Shown: piece after piece, positions 46,421 to 60,513 of the stretch
Layout: the number at the start of each line of letters is the position of its first letter
Numbering within the stretch: position 1 is the first letter of the stretch
NCBI GenBank assembly: GCA_024803745.1
Contig: JANJXV010000267.1
Location: 435,001-499,000 of the forward strand
Length of the DNA stretch: 64,000 nucleotides
Source of the DNA: Megascapheus bottae
Lineage: Eukaryota > Chordata > Mammalia > Rodentia > Geomyidae
Direction of reading: 5' to 3'
Program-made: the position numbers and the translations under genes
The notes under the pieces: model-generated
What the model was told of the DNA's origin: nothing
The model's database searches: none
The model's input: only the letters and a program-made list of their open reading frames with translations

Positions 46421-46809
46421 GGCTAGAGGTAAATACCACTAATGTACTTGCTCTAAGTGGTACAGAAATTTTCTTAATGAATCAAGGGGTTTTATTACAT
46501 CTTTATGCAATTATTTTAGTTCTGAGTGTTCTACACTCAATGATACTTCTGGAAAGATGATATAGCTGACTGTGTAGATGGTATGAAGACATACTGGCCT
46601 AAACGTAGAATAAAGCATTGGTAAGTGGCTGTTAGCTGTCCAGATTCTACTGGAATATGTGGAATGAATTTATTAAGCACAATGCAGGCTCTTAGTCAGA
46701 TCAGGATCAAGATTATGTGGTTCCATCAGATGAATGAGGAAAGATCAGAAAAATCTACTAAGATATCCAGATATACTTTTTAAACTAAGGTATCTGTACT
46801 CCTTTTTTT

Positions 46810-48155
46810 TCTTTCTTGGTGGGGAGCTTGAACTTTGGACCTGGGCAAGGTCTCTTAGTTCTTTTTCCTCAAGGCTAATGCTGTACCTGTTTTAGCCACA
46901 ACTCCACTTAGTTTTTGGGTGGATAAGTGGAGAGTAGAATCTTACAGTTTTTTTGTTTTCATTTTATTTGCTTGCAAAGGCTTTGAATCACCTTCTCCCT
47001 GGCTAATAGAATGACAATTATGACCCTCCAGCGCCTGGCTAGTGAGTTTTTGAAAACTGGACTTTATTCCAAATCACATAACTGGTTCCTAGCAAAGTTT
47101 TGAAGCCTGACTTAAATGTGACAGATTTTTGTCACTTGGAGACACTCTGTGCTGAACGTTAGAAATCTACCAGCTGAGTCACAGTGGCACTTCCAGTTTT
47201 TTGTTTATGTGGTGCTGAGGAATGGAATCCAGGGTTTCATACATGCTAGGCAAGCTTCATTTTCAGCCCAAGGTTTATGTTTTGTTTTTTCAGTGTTGTT
47301 GCTTCTAAGGTACTGTATGATGTTCTTTCATTTTCTTTGCTTTTTACCTCTTTTCTTCTTTTTCCCTTTAGTTTTATTCTCTGTAGTCACTGTGTTGAAT
47401 TCGGGTACCATGTCTTGTACATAGGTTTATGTGATTTGGGGAATGGAGAGGGTATAATAAAATGGTAAAAAAAAAAACAAAGGAAAAAGGGTGAACCAAT
47501 TGAACAGTGATACTTGGAAGACACTAAACGGAAATGAACTGAACAATCTGGGTGGAGAGGGGGCTGAGGGTAGGAAAACAGAGAAAAATGAGGGAGGGGA
47601 TAACAATTTTCTTAAGAAATATGTTCATTACTTATGTAACCGTATGCCAACTATATATTGACTTAACAAAATAAATTAACTTAAAAAATAATTTAGCCGG
47701 GTATGGTGGCTCACACTTGTAAATGTAGCTACTCAAGAGGCTGGGATCCAAGGATAGCAGTTCAAAGTCAGCCTGGGCACTGAAGTCCATGTGACTCTTA
47801 TCTCCAATTAACCACCAGAAACCCAGAAGTGGCCCTATGGCTCAAGGGATAGGGCAGTAGTCTTGAGCTGAAAAGCTCAGTGACAAGACCCAGGTGCAGA
47901 ATTGCAGTCCCATGACTTGAATGATGAATGATACTAGCCAGGCTCTGTGCGCTCACACTTGGAATCCTATCTACACAGAATCAGGTTTGAATCCAGCCCA
48001 AACAAATTGCATGATATTCTGATTTACAGTTCATTACCAAAAATCTGGAAGTGGAGCTGTGGATAAAGTGGTAGAACACTAGCCTGAAGCAAAAAAAAAC
48101 TTTTAAGGACAGTTCCCAGGCCCTGGGTTCAAGTCCCAGGACTTGCATAAAACAA
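46810..48155. repeat. SINEs and spacer, copy 2
   Basis: Partial minus-strand ID-like pieces at 46810-46915 and 47150-47275. Plus-strand B1-ID elements at 47694-47925 and 47935-48155. Pyrimidine- and A-rich spacer at 47280-47690. Same order as 11415-12770. Confidence 0.7.
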
Positions 48156-49435
48156 CAAAATGTGACGCTGAGTCCTCCATCATTTGGTGTTATAGTTCAA
48201 TATTCTTGATATGCGTCTTAGAAATTAAGTCCCTAGCTAATACTCTCCCCTGAAATTCTGCTTCATAGCTGATTCATAGAATTTCTGCATCATTACTATC
48301 ACCTACCAGTTAGCATAGCAGTCTACTACTGAAAATTTGATGAAAACTTTTGAGTAATCCTAATAAATCTGTGTATCATCTGCACACACATCAAATCAGC
48401 AGGAACTATGTTCTACTATTATCTAAATGTATTTAATCCCTTCTTGAGTTAATGAGCATTAAAGAGTAAAACATATGAAATAGTTATGAAACTAACAGTC
48501 ACCATTCTTCTACCTAATATTGTAATATAAGTTTATAAATGCAAGGACTATTCTGAAGTGTGCAGAAGATAGCTTCTAATTATAATATTCTCATGAAGTA
48601 TAGTTTTTAAGAAACATGTTGCTTGCTTTGGGAAAGCAATGGCAAGGAAAAATGATATAAGTAAGTTCCCTATTTATCAGAAGGAAAATACTATTGGGTT
48701 TAGATCAACTTCATTCATTCCGTGCTGATGAAACAAATATTTGCAATTCCTGAGGCCAATCACTTCATTGTGATGCACAATCAGCCAGCTTAGATCAATC
48801 TTCCAAAAAAGGAAAGGAACAAATGAGAAGCAATTAAGGTTTCCAAAATGAACCAGGTGGTGGTGGCAGCTCACACTTGTAATTCTATCTACTCAAGGCC
48901 TGAAATCCAAGGATCTGGATTAAGTCTGTCTGGGATGAAAATATTACTGTCTGTAACATCATCTCTGTTATCACAGCCCAGCTGATACACTCTGCCCAAC
49001 AGGTTCCAAACACCAAAGTCCATCTCCTATCTGAAATACTATCAAACGTACTCACATATTATTTCCTCCTTGGGAGATAGTTGAAACATGTACCAGAAAC
49101 ACTTCCCTGGCTTCAGAGTGGAAGTGGAAATATATACTCACTAGAATCCCATCTAGTAAATTACAGTCAATCATCGTTCCTCACAACTTGTTAGTTAAAT
49201 TGAACAATGAGTGTTTGGATCAGAAGCAATGTGTATGAGCATACATGTTGTAAAAGTACTGTAATCCTAGCTACTCAAGATAAGCTGAGAACTGAGGATT
49301 CCAGTTCACAATCAGCCACGCAATAAATTCCATAAGATTTTTACCTCTAATTAACCAGCAAAAAACAGAGCGTTGAATTGTGCTTAAAATGCCACAGCCC
49401 TAAGCTTTGCATTAAAGAGCTAGGGGGTAGCATTC
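48156..49435. other. Mostly non-coding with two SINE-head fragments
   Basis: SINE-head fragments at 48855-48920 and 49250-49370. The rest is AT-rich and unrecognised. It ends at the 5' truncation point of L1-a, the same point as 14046 in copy 1. Confidence 0.5.
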
Positions 49436-51716
49436 AGGATGGCCACTCCCTCCACTCCTTTTTAACATAGTACTAGAATTCCTAGGCAGTGCAATAAGGC
49501 AAGAAGCAAGCATAAAGGGGATCCAAGTAGGGAAAGAGGAAATAAAACTATCCCTCTTTGCAGATGACATGATTCTGTATTTAAAGAATCCTATAGATTC
49601 TACTCCCAAGCTCCTTGAGCTGATTCAAAGACTTGGAAGGGTAACAGGCCATAAAATGAACCCTCACAAATCAACTACCTTACTTTACGCCAACACTGAG
49701 AGGAACGAGGCAATAATCAGGAAAGAAATACCTTTCACAGTAGCCTCAAAGAAAATAAAGTACCTAGCAATTAGCTTAACTAAGAATGTAAAGGACCGTT
49801 TAGATGAAAAGTTTAAAACCCCAAAAAAGGAAATAAAAGCAGAACTAAGGAAATGGAAAAACCTCCCATGCTCCTGGATTGGAAGAATCAACATTGTGAA
49901 AATGACAATCTTGCCAAGGGCTATCTACAAATTCAATGTAATACCCATCAACATCCCAATGTCATTCTTTAAAGAAATAGAAGAGGCAATTCAAAATTTC
50001 ATATGGAATAATAAAAGACCCCGTAGAGCAAAAATACTTCTTAGCAGAAGGAACAGAGCTGGAGGAATTTCAATTCCAAACTTAAGACTCTCTTACAGAG
50101 CTATAATTCTCAAAAGAGCTTGGTACTGGCACAAGAACAGGCCTGAAGTCCATTGGAGTAGAACTGCGGACCCAGATATTAAACCACAGACCTATGCCCA
50201 CCTAATCTTTGACCAGGGAGCCAAAAAAATAGAATGGAAGAAAGATAGCCTCTTCAACAAGTTGTGCTGGCAGAACTGGTTAAACACCTGCAGAAAACTA
50301 AAGTTGGATCCTTCTTTGTCACCTTGCACTAGAATTAACTCCAAATGGATCAAAGACCTGGAGGTTAAAGCTGACACACTGAAAAGTTTACAGGAAGGAA
50401 TAGGAGATACACTAGGCCTCCTTGGCACAGGTCGAAACTTTCTTAATAAGGACCAAGAATCACAACAAATCAGAGAAAGGCTGGATAAGTGGGACTGCAT
50501 TAAACTGCAGAGCTTTTGTATGGCAACGGATATAGCTAGTAAACTAATCAGGAAGCCTACAGAGTGGGAGAAGATCTTCACCAACCAAACAACGGACAAA
50601 GGCCTCATATCTAAAATATATCAACAACTCAAAAAATTGAATCACTCCAAAATTAACCTCCAAAGTAACACCCATCCCATTAAAAATGGGCCAAAGACTT
50701 AAGAGAGTCTTCTCTGAAGAAGAAACAATAATGGCGTATAGACACATGAAGAGATGCTCCACATCTCTGGTCATAAAAGAAATGCAAATCAAAACAACTC
50801 TAAGATTCCACCTCACTCCAGTTAGAATGGCCAGGATCAGGAAAATGAATGACAACAGATGCTGGAGGCGATGTGGCCAGGAGGGATCAGTACTACACTG
50901 TTGATGGGAGTGCAAACTCGTTCAACCACTATGGAAAGCAGTGCGGCAGTGCCTCAAAAGGCAAAAAATAGAACTCCCCTATGACCCAGCAATTCCAGTA
51001 CTTGGCATTTACCCAACAATTCAGAAACGAGGGCATACTAAACCCACTAGCACAACAATGTTCATTGCAGCACTATTCACCATAGCAAAGATATGGAACC
51101 AACCCAGATGTCCCTCAGTTGATGAGTGGATCAACAAGTTGTGGTATTTGTACACAATGGAATTCTATGCTGCTGTCAGAAAGAATGACATCGCCCCGTT
51201 TGTTAGGAAATGGAAAGACTTAGAACAATTCATATTAAGTGAAGTAAGCCAGACTCAAAGGAACTTAGGCTCAGTGGTTTCCCTCATTCGTCATAATCAG
51301 TAGAAACCTTGGGCTCTACTAGCAGAGATTGCCAATAGAGCAAAAGGCCATATATAAGGCCATATAATGTGAAGCTAATTGAAAGGACCTCCAGGATATT
51401 GACACAAAAGCCATATAATGAATGATTGTTGTCCTTAATGTACTATGTTGTCTCTCATCTCGCTTGCTGTCCCTTGGTTATCCCATATTGGTATAGTATC
51501 TCACTTTGTTATCTGATATATTGAATTTATTTGTATTTGGATATTTGAAATTTGATAGGGAAGGGGGGAAAACCAAGACGGGTGGGGGGTGTGGGGTTGG
51601 AGGGAAATGGGTACCAAGACATGTGAAAGGGTATCAATGTATGTGAATTAATGCACCTTCTATCTGGCAAATATCATCTAACCCTTTTACTAATTACAAT
51701 AAAAAATGAAAAAAAA
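49436..51716 (+). mobile_element. L1-a, 5'-truncated
   Basis: Begins inside the reverse-transcriptase region of ORF2 ('aggatggccactccctccac') and runs to an A-rich end at about 51701-51716, with AATAAA at about 51699. Only the first 149 bp survive in copy 1. Confidence 0.9.
49569..51303 (+). pseudogene. L1-a ORF2 C-terminal part, broken
   Basis: A 377-codon frame (49569-50702) starts at the catalytic [13 protein letters not shown] text and covers the rest of RT. A one-base loss ('cattaaaaatgggcc' where others read 'cattacaaaatgggcc') shifts it. Pieces at 50686-50904 and 50941-51303 finish ORF2. The Cys/His knuckle is damaged: the Trp-Trp before ECK is replaced by a TGA at 50903. Confidence 0.85.
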
Positions 51717-53092
51717 AGAAAGTTGTAGTGTGTGGGGAGGATGATGGGGTCAAATACATTTCTTCTTAGAAATTTACCTCATCTGGTTGCCCTGGATTTT
51801 CCTGGCCTTCTTCTTAGGGAAAGTTCTGTTATACTGGATTTGTGGCTTGGCAATGATCTAGCATGTACATCTTCGAGTAAGACATCCACAACTTCCATGC
51901 CTGAGACTCGAGTTTCCTGACCTTTGGCAACAGCACAGCAACATCGTTCTTCCTCCTGAGCCACAGGCCCAGTGAGCTGGCTTGAGCTGGTTGTTAGTTA
52001 CAGTGGCTTGGTTACCAGGGTTCCATATTCTGTTCCATTGTGAGGGAGGCAGGGTCACCTTTCAGGGCCCAATGACCAAAGATCCTTGCTCACAAAAGAC
52101 CTCACCAAAGACATACTGGAGGCTGAATCTCTCCTCCAATCTCACAATATACATGTGGATGTAGTAAACAGCACACCTTATTTGTCCAATCCCAATGTCT
52201 TCCACTAGGCCCAACTACCAGTCTGGTCTCAGGCTCAAGGATCCTTTCTTAGGTAAGATCCAAACTTAAGGGTCAATATTGCCCTCATCCTTTACAAAAC
52301 ATTTGCTTCACAGTACCTTCTCTGCCTGCATTTTGCCCCTTGTCGAATTTTCTTTGTTTTTGCTAGTCTTGGGACTTGACCTCAGAGTGTGAACATTGTT
52401 CTTGGGCTTTCTTTAGGCTTTAGCTGTCCCACCGATCCACAGCACCACTTGCAGCGTTTTCTATGTATGTGGTAATGAGGAATCAAACCTGAGGCTTACT
52501 GCTTGGTAGCCAAGGACTCTACCACTAGGTCAAACACACAGGGCATCTTGCACTTATTTTTGACGTCAATCTACTAGGATATTATTAGGGTTCTGTATCC
52601 TAATCAATTTTTTCCTGATGATTAGCTTTGCTGTCATGTGTAAAAAATGCAAGAGGCAAAAACACAGAAGAATTAGTGAAATTAAAAAAAAAAGCATTAG
52701 ACACAGTTAAGTGTTCATTCTTTGTAGGAGAAAGGATATTTGGATATGATGATGATGATGATGACTTTATAATTACTATGTCAGGGTTGAGAGTTTGGCA
52801 TAGTAGTAGAGTGCTTGCCTAGCATCCATGAAGATCTGGGTTTGATTGCTCAGTATCATATAGATAGAAAATCTAGATGTGGCACTGTGGCTCAAGTGGC
52901 AGAGGGCTAGACTTGAGAAAACCCGAGGACAGTGCTCAGGCCCTGAATTCAAGCCCCAAGACTGGCAGAAAGATAAAAGAAAATAAAAATGCTTTTTACG
53001 AGCTAATTCACTCACAGCATTTGCTTCTGAAATCTTCGCTTCTGCATCTTGTGAAATAGCCCTTTCCCTCAACCTAGACAAGAAAAACAGAT
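51717..53092 (-). repeat. X1, inverted X segment
   Basis: Sits between the poly-A of L1-a and the 5' end of L1-b. Contains SINEs at 52350-52545 (minus) and 52785-52975 (plus), the minus-strand exon-like frame 51779-51964, and five GAT units near 52749. Confidence 0.85.
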
Positions 53093-53651
53093 CCATCCCA
53101 TGGTCCACTGTGAGGCCACTGGTTGGGCTAAGAGCTAGTCGTGCAGCAACACATAAGTTTTATTCTAATACTTTCCAAACTTTGGCTCAAATATGCTACC
53201 TACTTACCAACTTATGTCAGTTATCCTTATGCTACAACTTTTCTTCATTACTACAATATTCTTACACTCCTACGTTAATCCTCTTGCACCTCCCCTGACC
53301 TCTCTCATTCTTTTTTTCTATCTCTGGACCTCTCCTCGTCGTTCAACCCTTACACTGCACGGATCTACACTTGATGCCTGTTGAGCAATATTGTATATGT
53401 AGGTGGTTAATCATTCTCTAGGCTCAGAGGGACTTAAAGACAATAGAGATTGGATTGAGAGGCTTATTGTTTTGGGTATAAATCGCTTATCAGTGGTTGT
53501 ATTAGGCTGGTCTGTAAGTGCACAAAAAGAAAGAGTGATAATACCAATCAAAACTTGTGAACATCTAGTGTCTGCCAGCGACAGAGGTCTAGGTTGGTTA
53601 TATCTGAAAAACTATAATCGTATTTAGTAGTAATCTTGCTCCCATTTTCAA

Positions 53652-54653
53652 ATGGGCAGAACAAGAAACTCAAGAAAAATGTCAAATCAAGAAACAACAT
53701 CCCCCACCCAATGTAAACAGACAATGGAACAGTCACTGGCAAACCTAGAGGAGAGTCTTCCAATTGCTACACAAATGCAATTGATAAACATCATTAATGA
53801 AAAATGTGAAAATATAAAGAAAGAGATAATGGAGGAAGCCATAGCTGAACAAGAGGAAAGCAAAAACAAGGTGATAAGTGAAAAAGAAGAAGCCATAAAG
53901 GAGGCCATAATAAAGGTTTTTTCAAAGAAAGATGGATGAATTCAAAGAATCCACAAATAAAAACGTGACCAAACTCCAGCAAATGTCCAAAGAAAATAAA
54001 GCTACTGAGCTAACCACTCAAAAGGAAATCAAGGAGATAAAGAAATCCATACATGATCTAAAACAAGGGATGCAAGGCATCAAAAGTGAGCAATTAGAAG
54101 CAATGGAGATGAAAAATAAAGTAGATAGCTTTGATAGCAGGTTAGACATTGCAGAGGAGAGAATTTCCGTGGCTGAAGATAATTTAGGTATTATAAAGAA
54201 CAGAAAATGAGTCAATCCAAATCTAGGAAATATGAGAGAGCGCTTCAGGAGGTCCAAGATACAATTAGGAAGCCTAATTTAAGGCTAGTTGGTATTGAGG
54301 AGGGCGTGGAGAAAGAGGTCAATGGTATTGGAAATATACTTCAGGGAATCATCTCAGAGAATTTCCCAAATATCCAGAAGGGCAGGCCCATCCACATATG
54401 AGAAGCTTTTAGAACCCCAAACAGACCTGACCAGAAAAGAACATCCCACCGCCACATTGTGATCTGAACTGGATCAATAGAAACGAAAGAACAGATCGTA
54501 AAGGCAGCCAGGGAAAAGGGATCAGTAACCTATAAAGGGAAACCAATCAGAATAACCCCAGATTTCTCGCCAGAGACCATGCAAGCCCGAAGTCACTGGA
54601 AGCATATATGTCATGCCCTTAAATCAAATAACTACCAACCAAGAATACTGTAG
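53652..54653 (+). pseudogene. L1-b ORF1, broken
   Basis: Starts MGRTRNSRKMSNQETTSPTQ. An extra T in a T-run at about 53919 (six T against five in the other copies) shifts the frame after residue 89. A four-base loss near 54200 (reading 'aaagaacagaaaatgag') shifts it again, and a TGA replaces Arg at 54400. Coiled-coil and C-terminal text are otherwise recognisable. Confidence 0.85.
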
Positions 54654-54882
54654 CCAGCTAAGCTCTCATTCAAACTGAGGGAACAATAACATATTCCATT
54701 CCAGGGAAAAGCTGCAACAATATGTCGAAACAAAACCAACACTACAGAGAATTCTCAATGATGCTCTATACATACAAAACCAAAATAAATGCATTATAGG
54801 GAAAGAAATGGCACCTAAACAGCATACCATCTAAGGACCACAAGAACTGTCAAGACACAGGCCCTACTAAAAGGTTTTAAAA

Positions 54883-57800
54883 ATGGTAGGAACCAATAAA
54901 TATCTCTCAATCCTAACTCTCAATATCAATGGACTTAACTCTCCAATTAAACGGCATAGGCTGTCTAGTTGGATCAAAAAGCAAGAGCCATCGTTCTGCT
55001 GTCTTCAAGAGACACATCTTACCCAAAAACTCTCATCTTTTGAAAGTGAGAGGTTGGAATAAATTCTATCAAGCTAACTGCCCACATAAACAGTCTGGAT
55101 TTGCCATCCTCATATCAGACAATTTACTTCAAACTAAAATTAGTAAGAAAAGACAAAGAAGGTTACTACATACTACTAAAGGGATCTTTCCTCCAGGAAG
55201 ACATAACAATCCTAAATATTTACACACCCAATCCCGGAGCTCCAAACTTCATCAAGCAAACTTTACTTACACTGAAACCGTTCATAGATCGAAATACAGT
55301 GATTGTTGGTGAGTTTAACACACCACTCTCACCTATGGACAGATCAACAAGGCAAAAACTCAAAAGAGAAAACTTAGAACTGAACAACTATATAGACCGA
55401 CTAGATGTAACAGACATCTGGAGAATATTCCACCCAGTAACACCACAATATACGTTTTTCTCAGCAGCATATGGAACATTTTCCAAAATAGACCACATCT
55501 TAGGCCATAAAGCAAACCTGGACAGATTCAGAAACACTGAATTTATTCCATGCACACTCTCAGACCATAAAGGCATCAAATTGGAGCTGAACACACATCT
55601 CCACCAAAGAAAACCCTGTAACTCATGGAGACTGAACCACACATTGTTGAATCAAAAACAATGGGTAATCGAAGAGATCAGAACAGATATCCAAGTGTTT
55701 ATGAAATTTAACAATAAGGAGCACACAAATATCAACTCCTTAGGGACACAACAAAGGCAGTACTCAGAGGAAAATTTATAGCACTGAGTGCCTACAACAG
55801 CAAGTTGGAAAAATGGCAAACCAACTAGTTAATGTCTCACCTTAACCTCCTGGAAAAAGAGCAACAAACCAACCCTAAACCCATTAGGAGAAAGCAAATT
55901 ATTAAAATCAAAGCAGAATTAAATGATTTGGAATAAAAAACCTACAGAAAGCATCAACAAAACAAGCAGTTGGTTCTTTGAAAGAATTAACAAAATTGAC
56001 AAGCCCTTAGCAAATCTTACCAAAAAAAGAAGAGAGCATATCGAAATAAACAAAATCGCAGATGAAAATGGTAATATGACGACAGAAATTACCAAGATCC
56101 AGAATATCATGAGGGAATACTTCTCAAACCTTTACGCCAACAAATTTGAGAATCTAGAAGAAATGGATGAATTCCTAGACAATATTAACATACACACACT
56201 GAACCAAGAAGAGCTAACACAACTCAACAGGCCTATGTCAAGCTCTGAAATAGAAATAGAAATTAGACAACTTCCACTTAAAAAGAGCCCAGGGCCAGAT
56301 GGATTCACAGCTGAATTCTATAAGGTCTTCAAAGCAGAGCTCACACCAATACTCCTCAAGCTCTTCAACGAAATTGAAAATGAAGGTTCTTTACTAAACT
56401 GATTCTGTGAAGCCAGCATATCCTTCATCCCAAAACCAGACAGAGATTCATCAAAGAAAGAAATCTATAGACCCATTTCTTTGATGAACATCGATGCAAA
56501 ACTTCTCAACAAAATACTGGCCAACAGTCTACAACAACTCATCAAAAAAATATACACTATGATCAAACTGGATTCATCACAGGGAGGCAAAGCTGGTTCA
56601 ACATACACAAATCAATTAATATAATTCAACACATCAACAGGAGCTGGGATAAAATCACATGATTGTCTCAATAGATGCGGAAAAGGCATTTGAAAAGATC
56701 CAAAACCCCTTTATGTAAAAAGATGTGGAGAAACTAGGAATCCATGGAACATTTCTCAATGTAATAAAGGGTGTGTATGAGAAACCCACTGCTAGTATTA
56801 TACTTAATGGTGAAAATCTAAAGCCATTCCCTCTAAAATCAGGAACGAGACAAGGATGCCCACTCTCTCCACTCCTTTTTAACATAGTACTAGAATTCCT
56901 AGGCAGTGCAAACGGCAAGAAGAGAGCATAAAGGGGATCCAAGTAGGGAAAGAGGAAATAAAACTATCCCTCTTTGCAGATGACATGATTCTGTATTTAA
57001 AGAATCCTATAGACTCTACTCCCAAGCTCCTTGAGCTGATTCAAAGCTTTGGAAGGGTAGCAGGCCATAAAATCAACCCTCACAAATCAACTGCCTTACT
57101 TTATGCCAACACTGAGAGGAACGAGGCAATAATCAGGAAAGAAAATCCTTTCACAATAGCCTCAAAGAAAATAAAGTACCTAGCAATTAGCTTAACTAAG
57201 AATGTAAAGGACCGTTTAGATGAAAACTTTAAAACCCTAAAAAAGGAAATTAAAGCAGAACTAAGGAAATGGAAAAACCTCCCGTGCTCCTGGATTGGAA
57301 GAATCAACATTGTGAAAATGACAATCTTGCCAAGGGCTATCTACATATTCAATGTAATACCCATCAACATCCCAATGTCATTCTTTAAAGACATAGAAGA
57401 GGCAATTCAAAATTTCATATGGAATAATAAAAGACCCCGTATAGCAAAAACACTTCTTAGCAGAAAGAACAGCGCTGGAGGAATTTCAATTCCAAACTTA
57501 AGGCTCTATTACAGAGCTATAATTCTCAAAACAGCTTGGTACTGGCACAAGAACAGGCCTGAAGTCCAATGGAGTAGAACTGCGGACCCAGATATTAAAC
57601 CACAGACCTATGGCCACCTAATCTTTGACCAGGGAGCCAAAAAAATAGAATGGAAGAAAGATAGCCTCTTCAACAAGTTGTGCTGGCAGAACTGGTTAAA
57701 CACCTGCAGAAAACTAAAGTTGGATCCTTCTTTGTCCCCTTGCACTAGAATTAACTCCAAATGGATCAAAGACTTGGAGGTAAAAGCTGACACACTGAAA

Positions 57801-58721
57801 AGTTTACAGGAAGGAATAGGAGATACACTAGGCCTCCTTGGTACAGGTCGAAACTTTCTTAATAAGGACCAAGAATCACAACAAATCAGAGAAAGGCTGG
57901 ATAAGTGGGACTGCATTAAACTGCAGAGCTTTTGTATGGCAACGGATATAGCTAGTAAACTAATCAGGAAGCCTACAGAGTGGGAGAAGATCTTCACCAC
58001 CCAAACAACGGAACAAGGCCTCATATCTAAAATATATCAACAACTCAAAAAATTGAATCACTCCAAAACTAACCTCCAAAGTAACACCCATCCCATTACA
58101 AAATGGGGCAAAGACTTAAAGAGAGTCTTCTCTGAAGAAGAAACAAAAATGGCCTATAGACACATGAAGAAATGCTCCACATCTCTGGTCATAAAAGAAA
58201 TGCAAATCAAAACAAGTCTAAGATTCCACCTAACTCCAGTTAGAATGGCCAGGATCAGGAAAACGAATGACAACAGATGCTGCAGGGGATGTGGTCAGGA
58301 GGGATCACTACTACACTGTTGGTGGGAGTGCAAACTCGTTCAACCACTATGGAAAGCAGTGTGGCAGTGCCTCAAAACGCTAAACATACAACTCCCCTAT
58401 GACCCAGCAATTCCAGTACTTGGCATTTACCCAACAATCCAGAAACAAGGGCATACTAAACCCACTAGCACAACAATGTTCATTGCAGCACTATTCACCA
58501 TAGCAAAGATATGGAACCAACCCAGATGTCCCTCAGTTGATGAGTGGATCAACAAGTTGTGGTATTTGTACACAATGGAATTCTATGCTGCTGTCAGAAA
58601 GAATGACATCGCCCCATTTGTTAGGAAATGGAAAGACTTAGAACAAATCATATTAAGTGAAGTAAGCCAGACTCAAAGGAACTTAGGCTCAGTGGTTTCC
58701 CTCATTCGTCATAATCAGTAG
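54883..58721 (+). pseudogene. L1-b ORF2, broken
   Basis: Spans about 1279 codons, the normal ORF2 length. The endonuclease text is in several frames, with the LQETHL and LSDHKGIKLEL motifs present. A linker break near 55760 is shared with copy 1. RT has [12 protein letters not shown] near 56285, a TGA at 56400, a shift near 56700, and the FADDMILYL motif at 56976. From 56985 to 58721 the frame is open for 578 codons, through the Cys/His knuckle ([18 protein letters not shown]) to the natural stop. It is the longest open frame in the window. Confidence 0.88.
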
Positions 58722-59140
58722 AAACCTTGGGCTCTATTAGCAGAGATTGTGAATAGAGCAAAAGGCCATATATAAGGCCATATAATGTGAAGCTAATTGA
58801 AAGGACCTCCAGGATATTGACACAAAAGCCATATAATGAATGATTGTTGTCCTTAATGTACTATGTTGTCTCTCATCTCGCTTGCTGTCCCTTGGTTATC
58901 CCATATTGGTATAGTATCTCACTTTGTTATCTGATATATTGAATTTATTTGTATTTGGATATTTGAAATTTGATAGGGAAGGGGGGAAAACCAAGATGGG
59001 TGGGGGGTGTGGGGTTGGAGGGAAATGGGTACCAAGACATGTGAAAGGGTATCAATGTATGTGACTTAATGCACCTTCTATCTGGCAAATATCATCTAAC
59101 CCTTTTACTAATTACAATAAAAAAATGAAAAAAAAAAGAA

Positions 59141-60513
59141 CGTTGTAGTGTGTGGGGAGGATGATGGGGGCAAATACATTTCTTCTTAGAACTTTACCTC
59201 ATCTGGTTGCCCTGGATTTTCCTGGCCTTCTTCTTAGAGAAAGTTCTGTTATACTGGATTTGTGGCTTGGCAATGATCTAGCATGTACATCTTCGAGTAA
59301 GACATCCACAACTTCCATGCCTGAGACTCGAGTTTCCTGACCTTTGGCAACAGCACAGCAACAGCTTTCTTCCTCCTGAGCCACAGGCCAAGTGAGCTGG
59401 CTTGAGCTGGTTGTTAGTAACAGTGGCTTGGTTACCAGGGTTCCATATTCTGTTCCATTGTGAGGGAGGCAGAGTCACTTTTCAGGGCCCAATGACCAAA
59501 GATCCTTGCTCACAAAAGACCTCACCAAAGACATAATGGAGGCTGAATCTCTCCTCCAGTCTCACAATATACATGTGGATGTAGTATACAGCACACCTTA
59601 TTTGTCCAATCCCAATGTCTTCCACTAGGCCCAACTACCAGTCTGGTCTCAGGCTCAAGGAGCCTTTCTTAGGTAAGATCCAAACTTAAGGGTCAATATT
59701 GCCCTCATCCTTTACAAAACATTTGCTTCACAGTGCCTTCTCTGCCTGCATTTTGCCCCTTGTCGAATTCTTTTTGTTTTTGCTAGTCTTGGGACTTGAC
59801 CTCAGAGTGTGAACATTGTTCTTGGGCTTTCTTTAGGCTTTAGCTGTCCCACCGAGCCACAGCACCACTTGCAGCGTTTTCTATGTATGTGGTAATGAGG
59901 AATCAAACCTGAGGCTTACTGCTTGGTAGCCAAGGACTCTCCCACTAGGTCAAACACACAGGGCATCTTGCACATATTTTTGACGTCAATCTACTAGGAT
60001 ATTATTAGGTTTCTGTATCCTAATCAATTTTTTCCTGATGATTAGCTTTGCTGTCATGTGTAAAAAATGCAAGAGGGAAAAACACAGAAGAATTAGTGAA
60101 ATTAAAAAAAAGCATTAGACACAGTTAAGTGTTCATTCTTTGTAGGAGACAGGATATTTGGATATGATGATGATGATGATGATGACTTTATAATTACTAT
60201 GTCAGGGTTGAGAGTTTGGCATAGTGGTAGAGTGCTTGCCTAGCATCCATGAAGATCTGGGTTTGATTGCTCAGTACCACATAGATAGAAAATCTAGATG
60301 TGGCACTGTGGCTCAAGTGGCAGAGGGCTAGACTTGAGAAAACCCGAGGACAGTGCTCAGGCCCTGAATTCAAGCCCCAAGACTGGCAGAAAGATAAAAG
60401 AAAATAAAAATGCTTTTTACGAGCTAATTCACTCACAGCATTTGCTTCTGAAATCGTCGATTCTGCATCTTGTGAAATACCCCTTTCCCTCAACGTAGAC
60501 AAGAAAAACAGAT
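59141..60513 (-). repeat. X2, inverted X segment
   Basis: Tandem partner of X1, about 7.42 kb to the right, between the L1-b poly-A and the L1-c 5' end. SINEs at 59775-59970 (minus) and 60210-60400 (plus); exon-like minus frame 59199-59384; six GAT units near 60165. Confidence 0.85.

Larger units (their letters stand above)
53093..59140 (+). mobile_element. L1-b, near full-length
   Basis: Has a 5' UTR (53093-53651), ORF1, a spacer, ORF2 and a 3' UTR with a G-rich patch (58978-59016). It ends with AATAAA and poly-A (59117-59140). About 6.05 kb, the expected size of a complete rodent L1. Both frames are damaged, so it is not competent. I could not define clear target-site duplications because X abuts both ends. 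Confidence 0.9.

Noticed and set aside
53093..59140. Retrotransposition-competent L1
   Set aside because: ORF1 has two shifts and a stop, and ORF2 has several shifts and a stop before the RT core.
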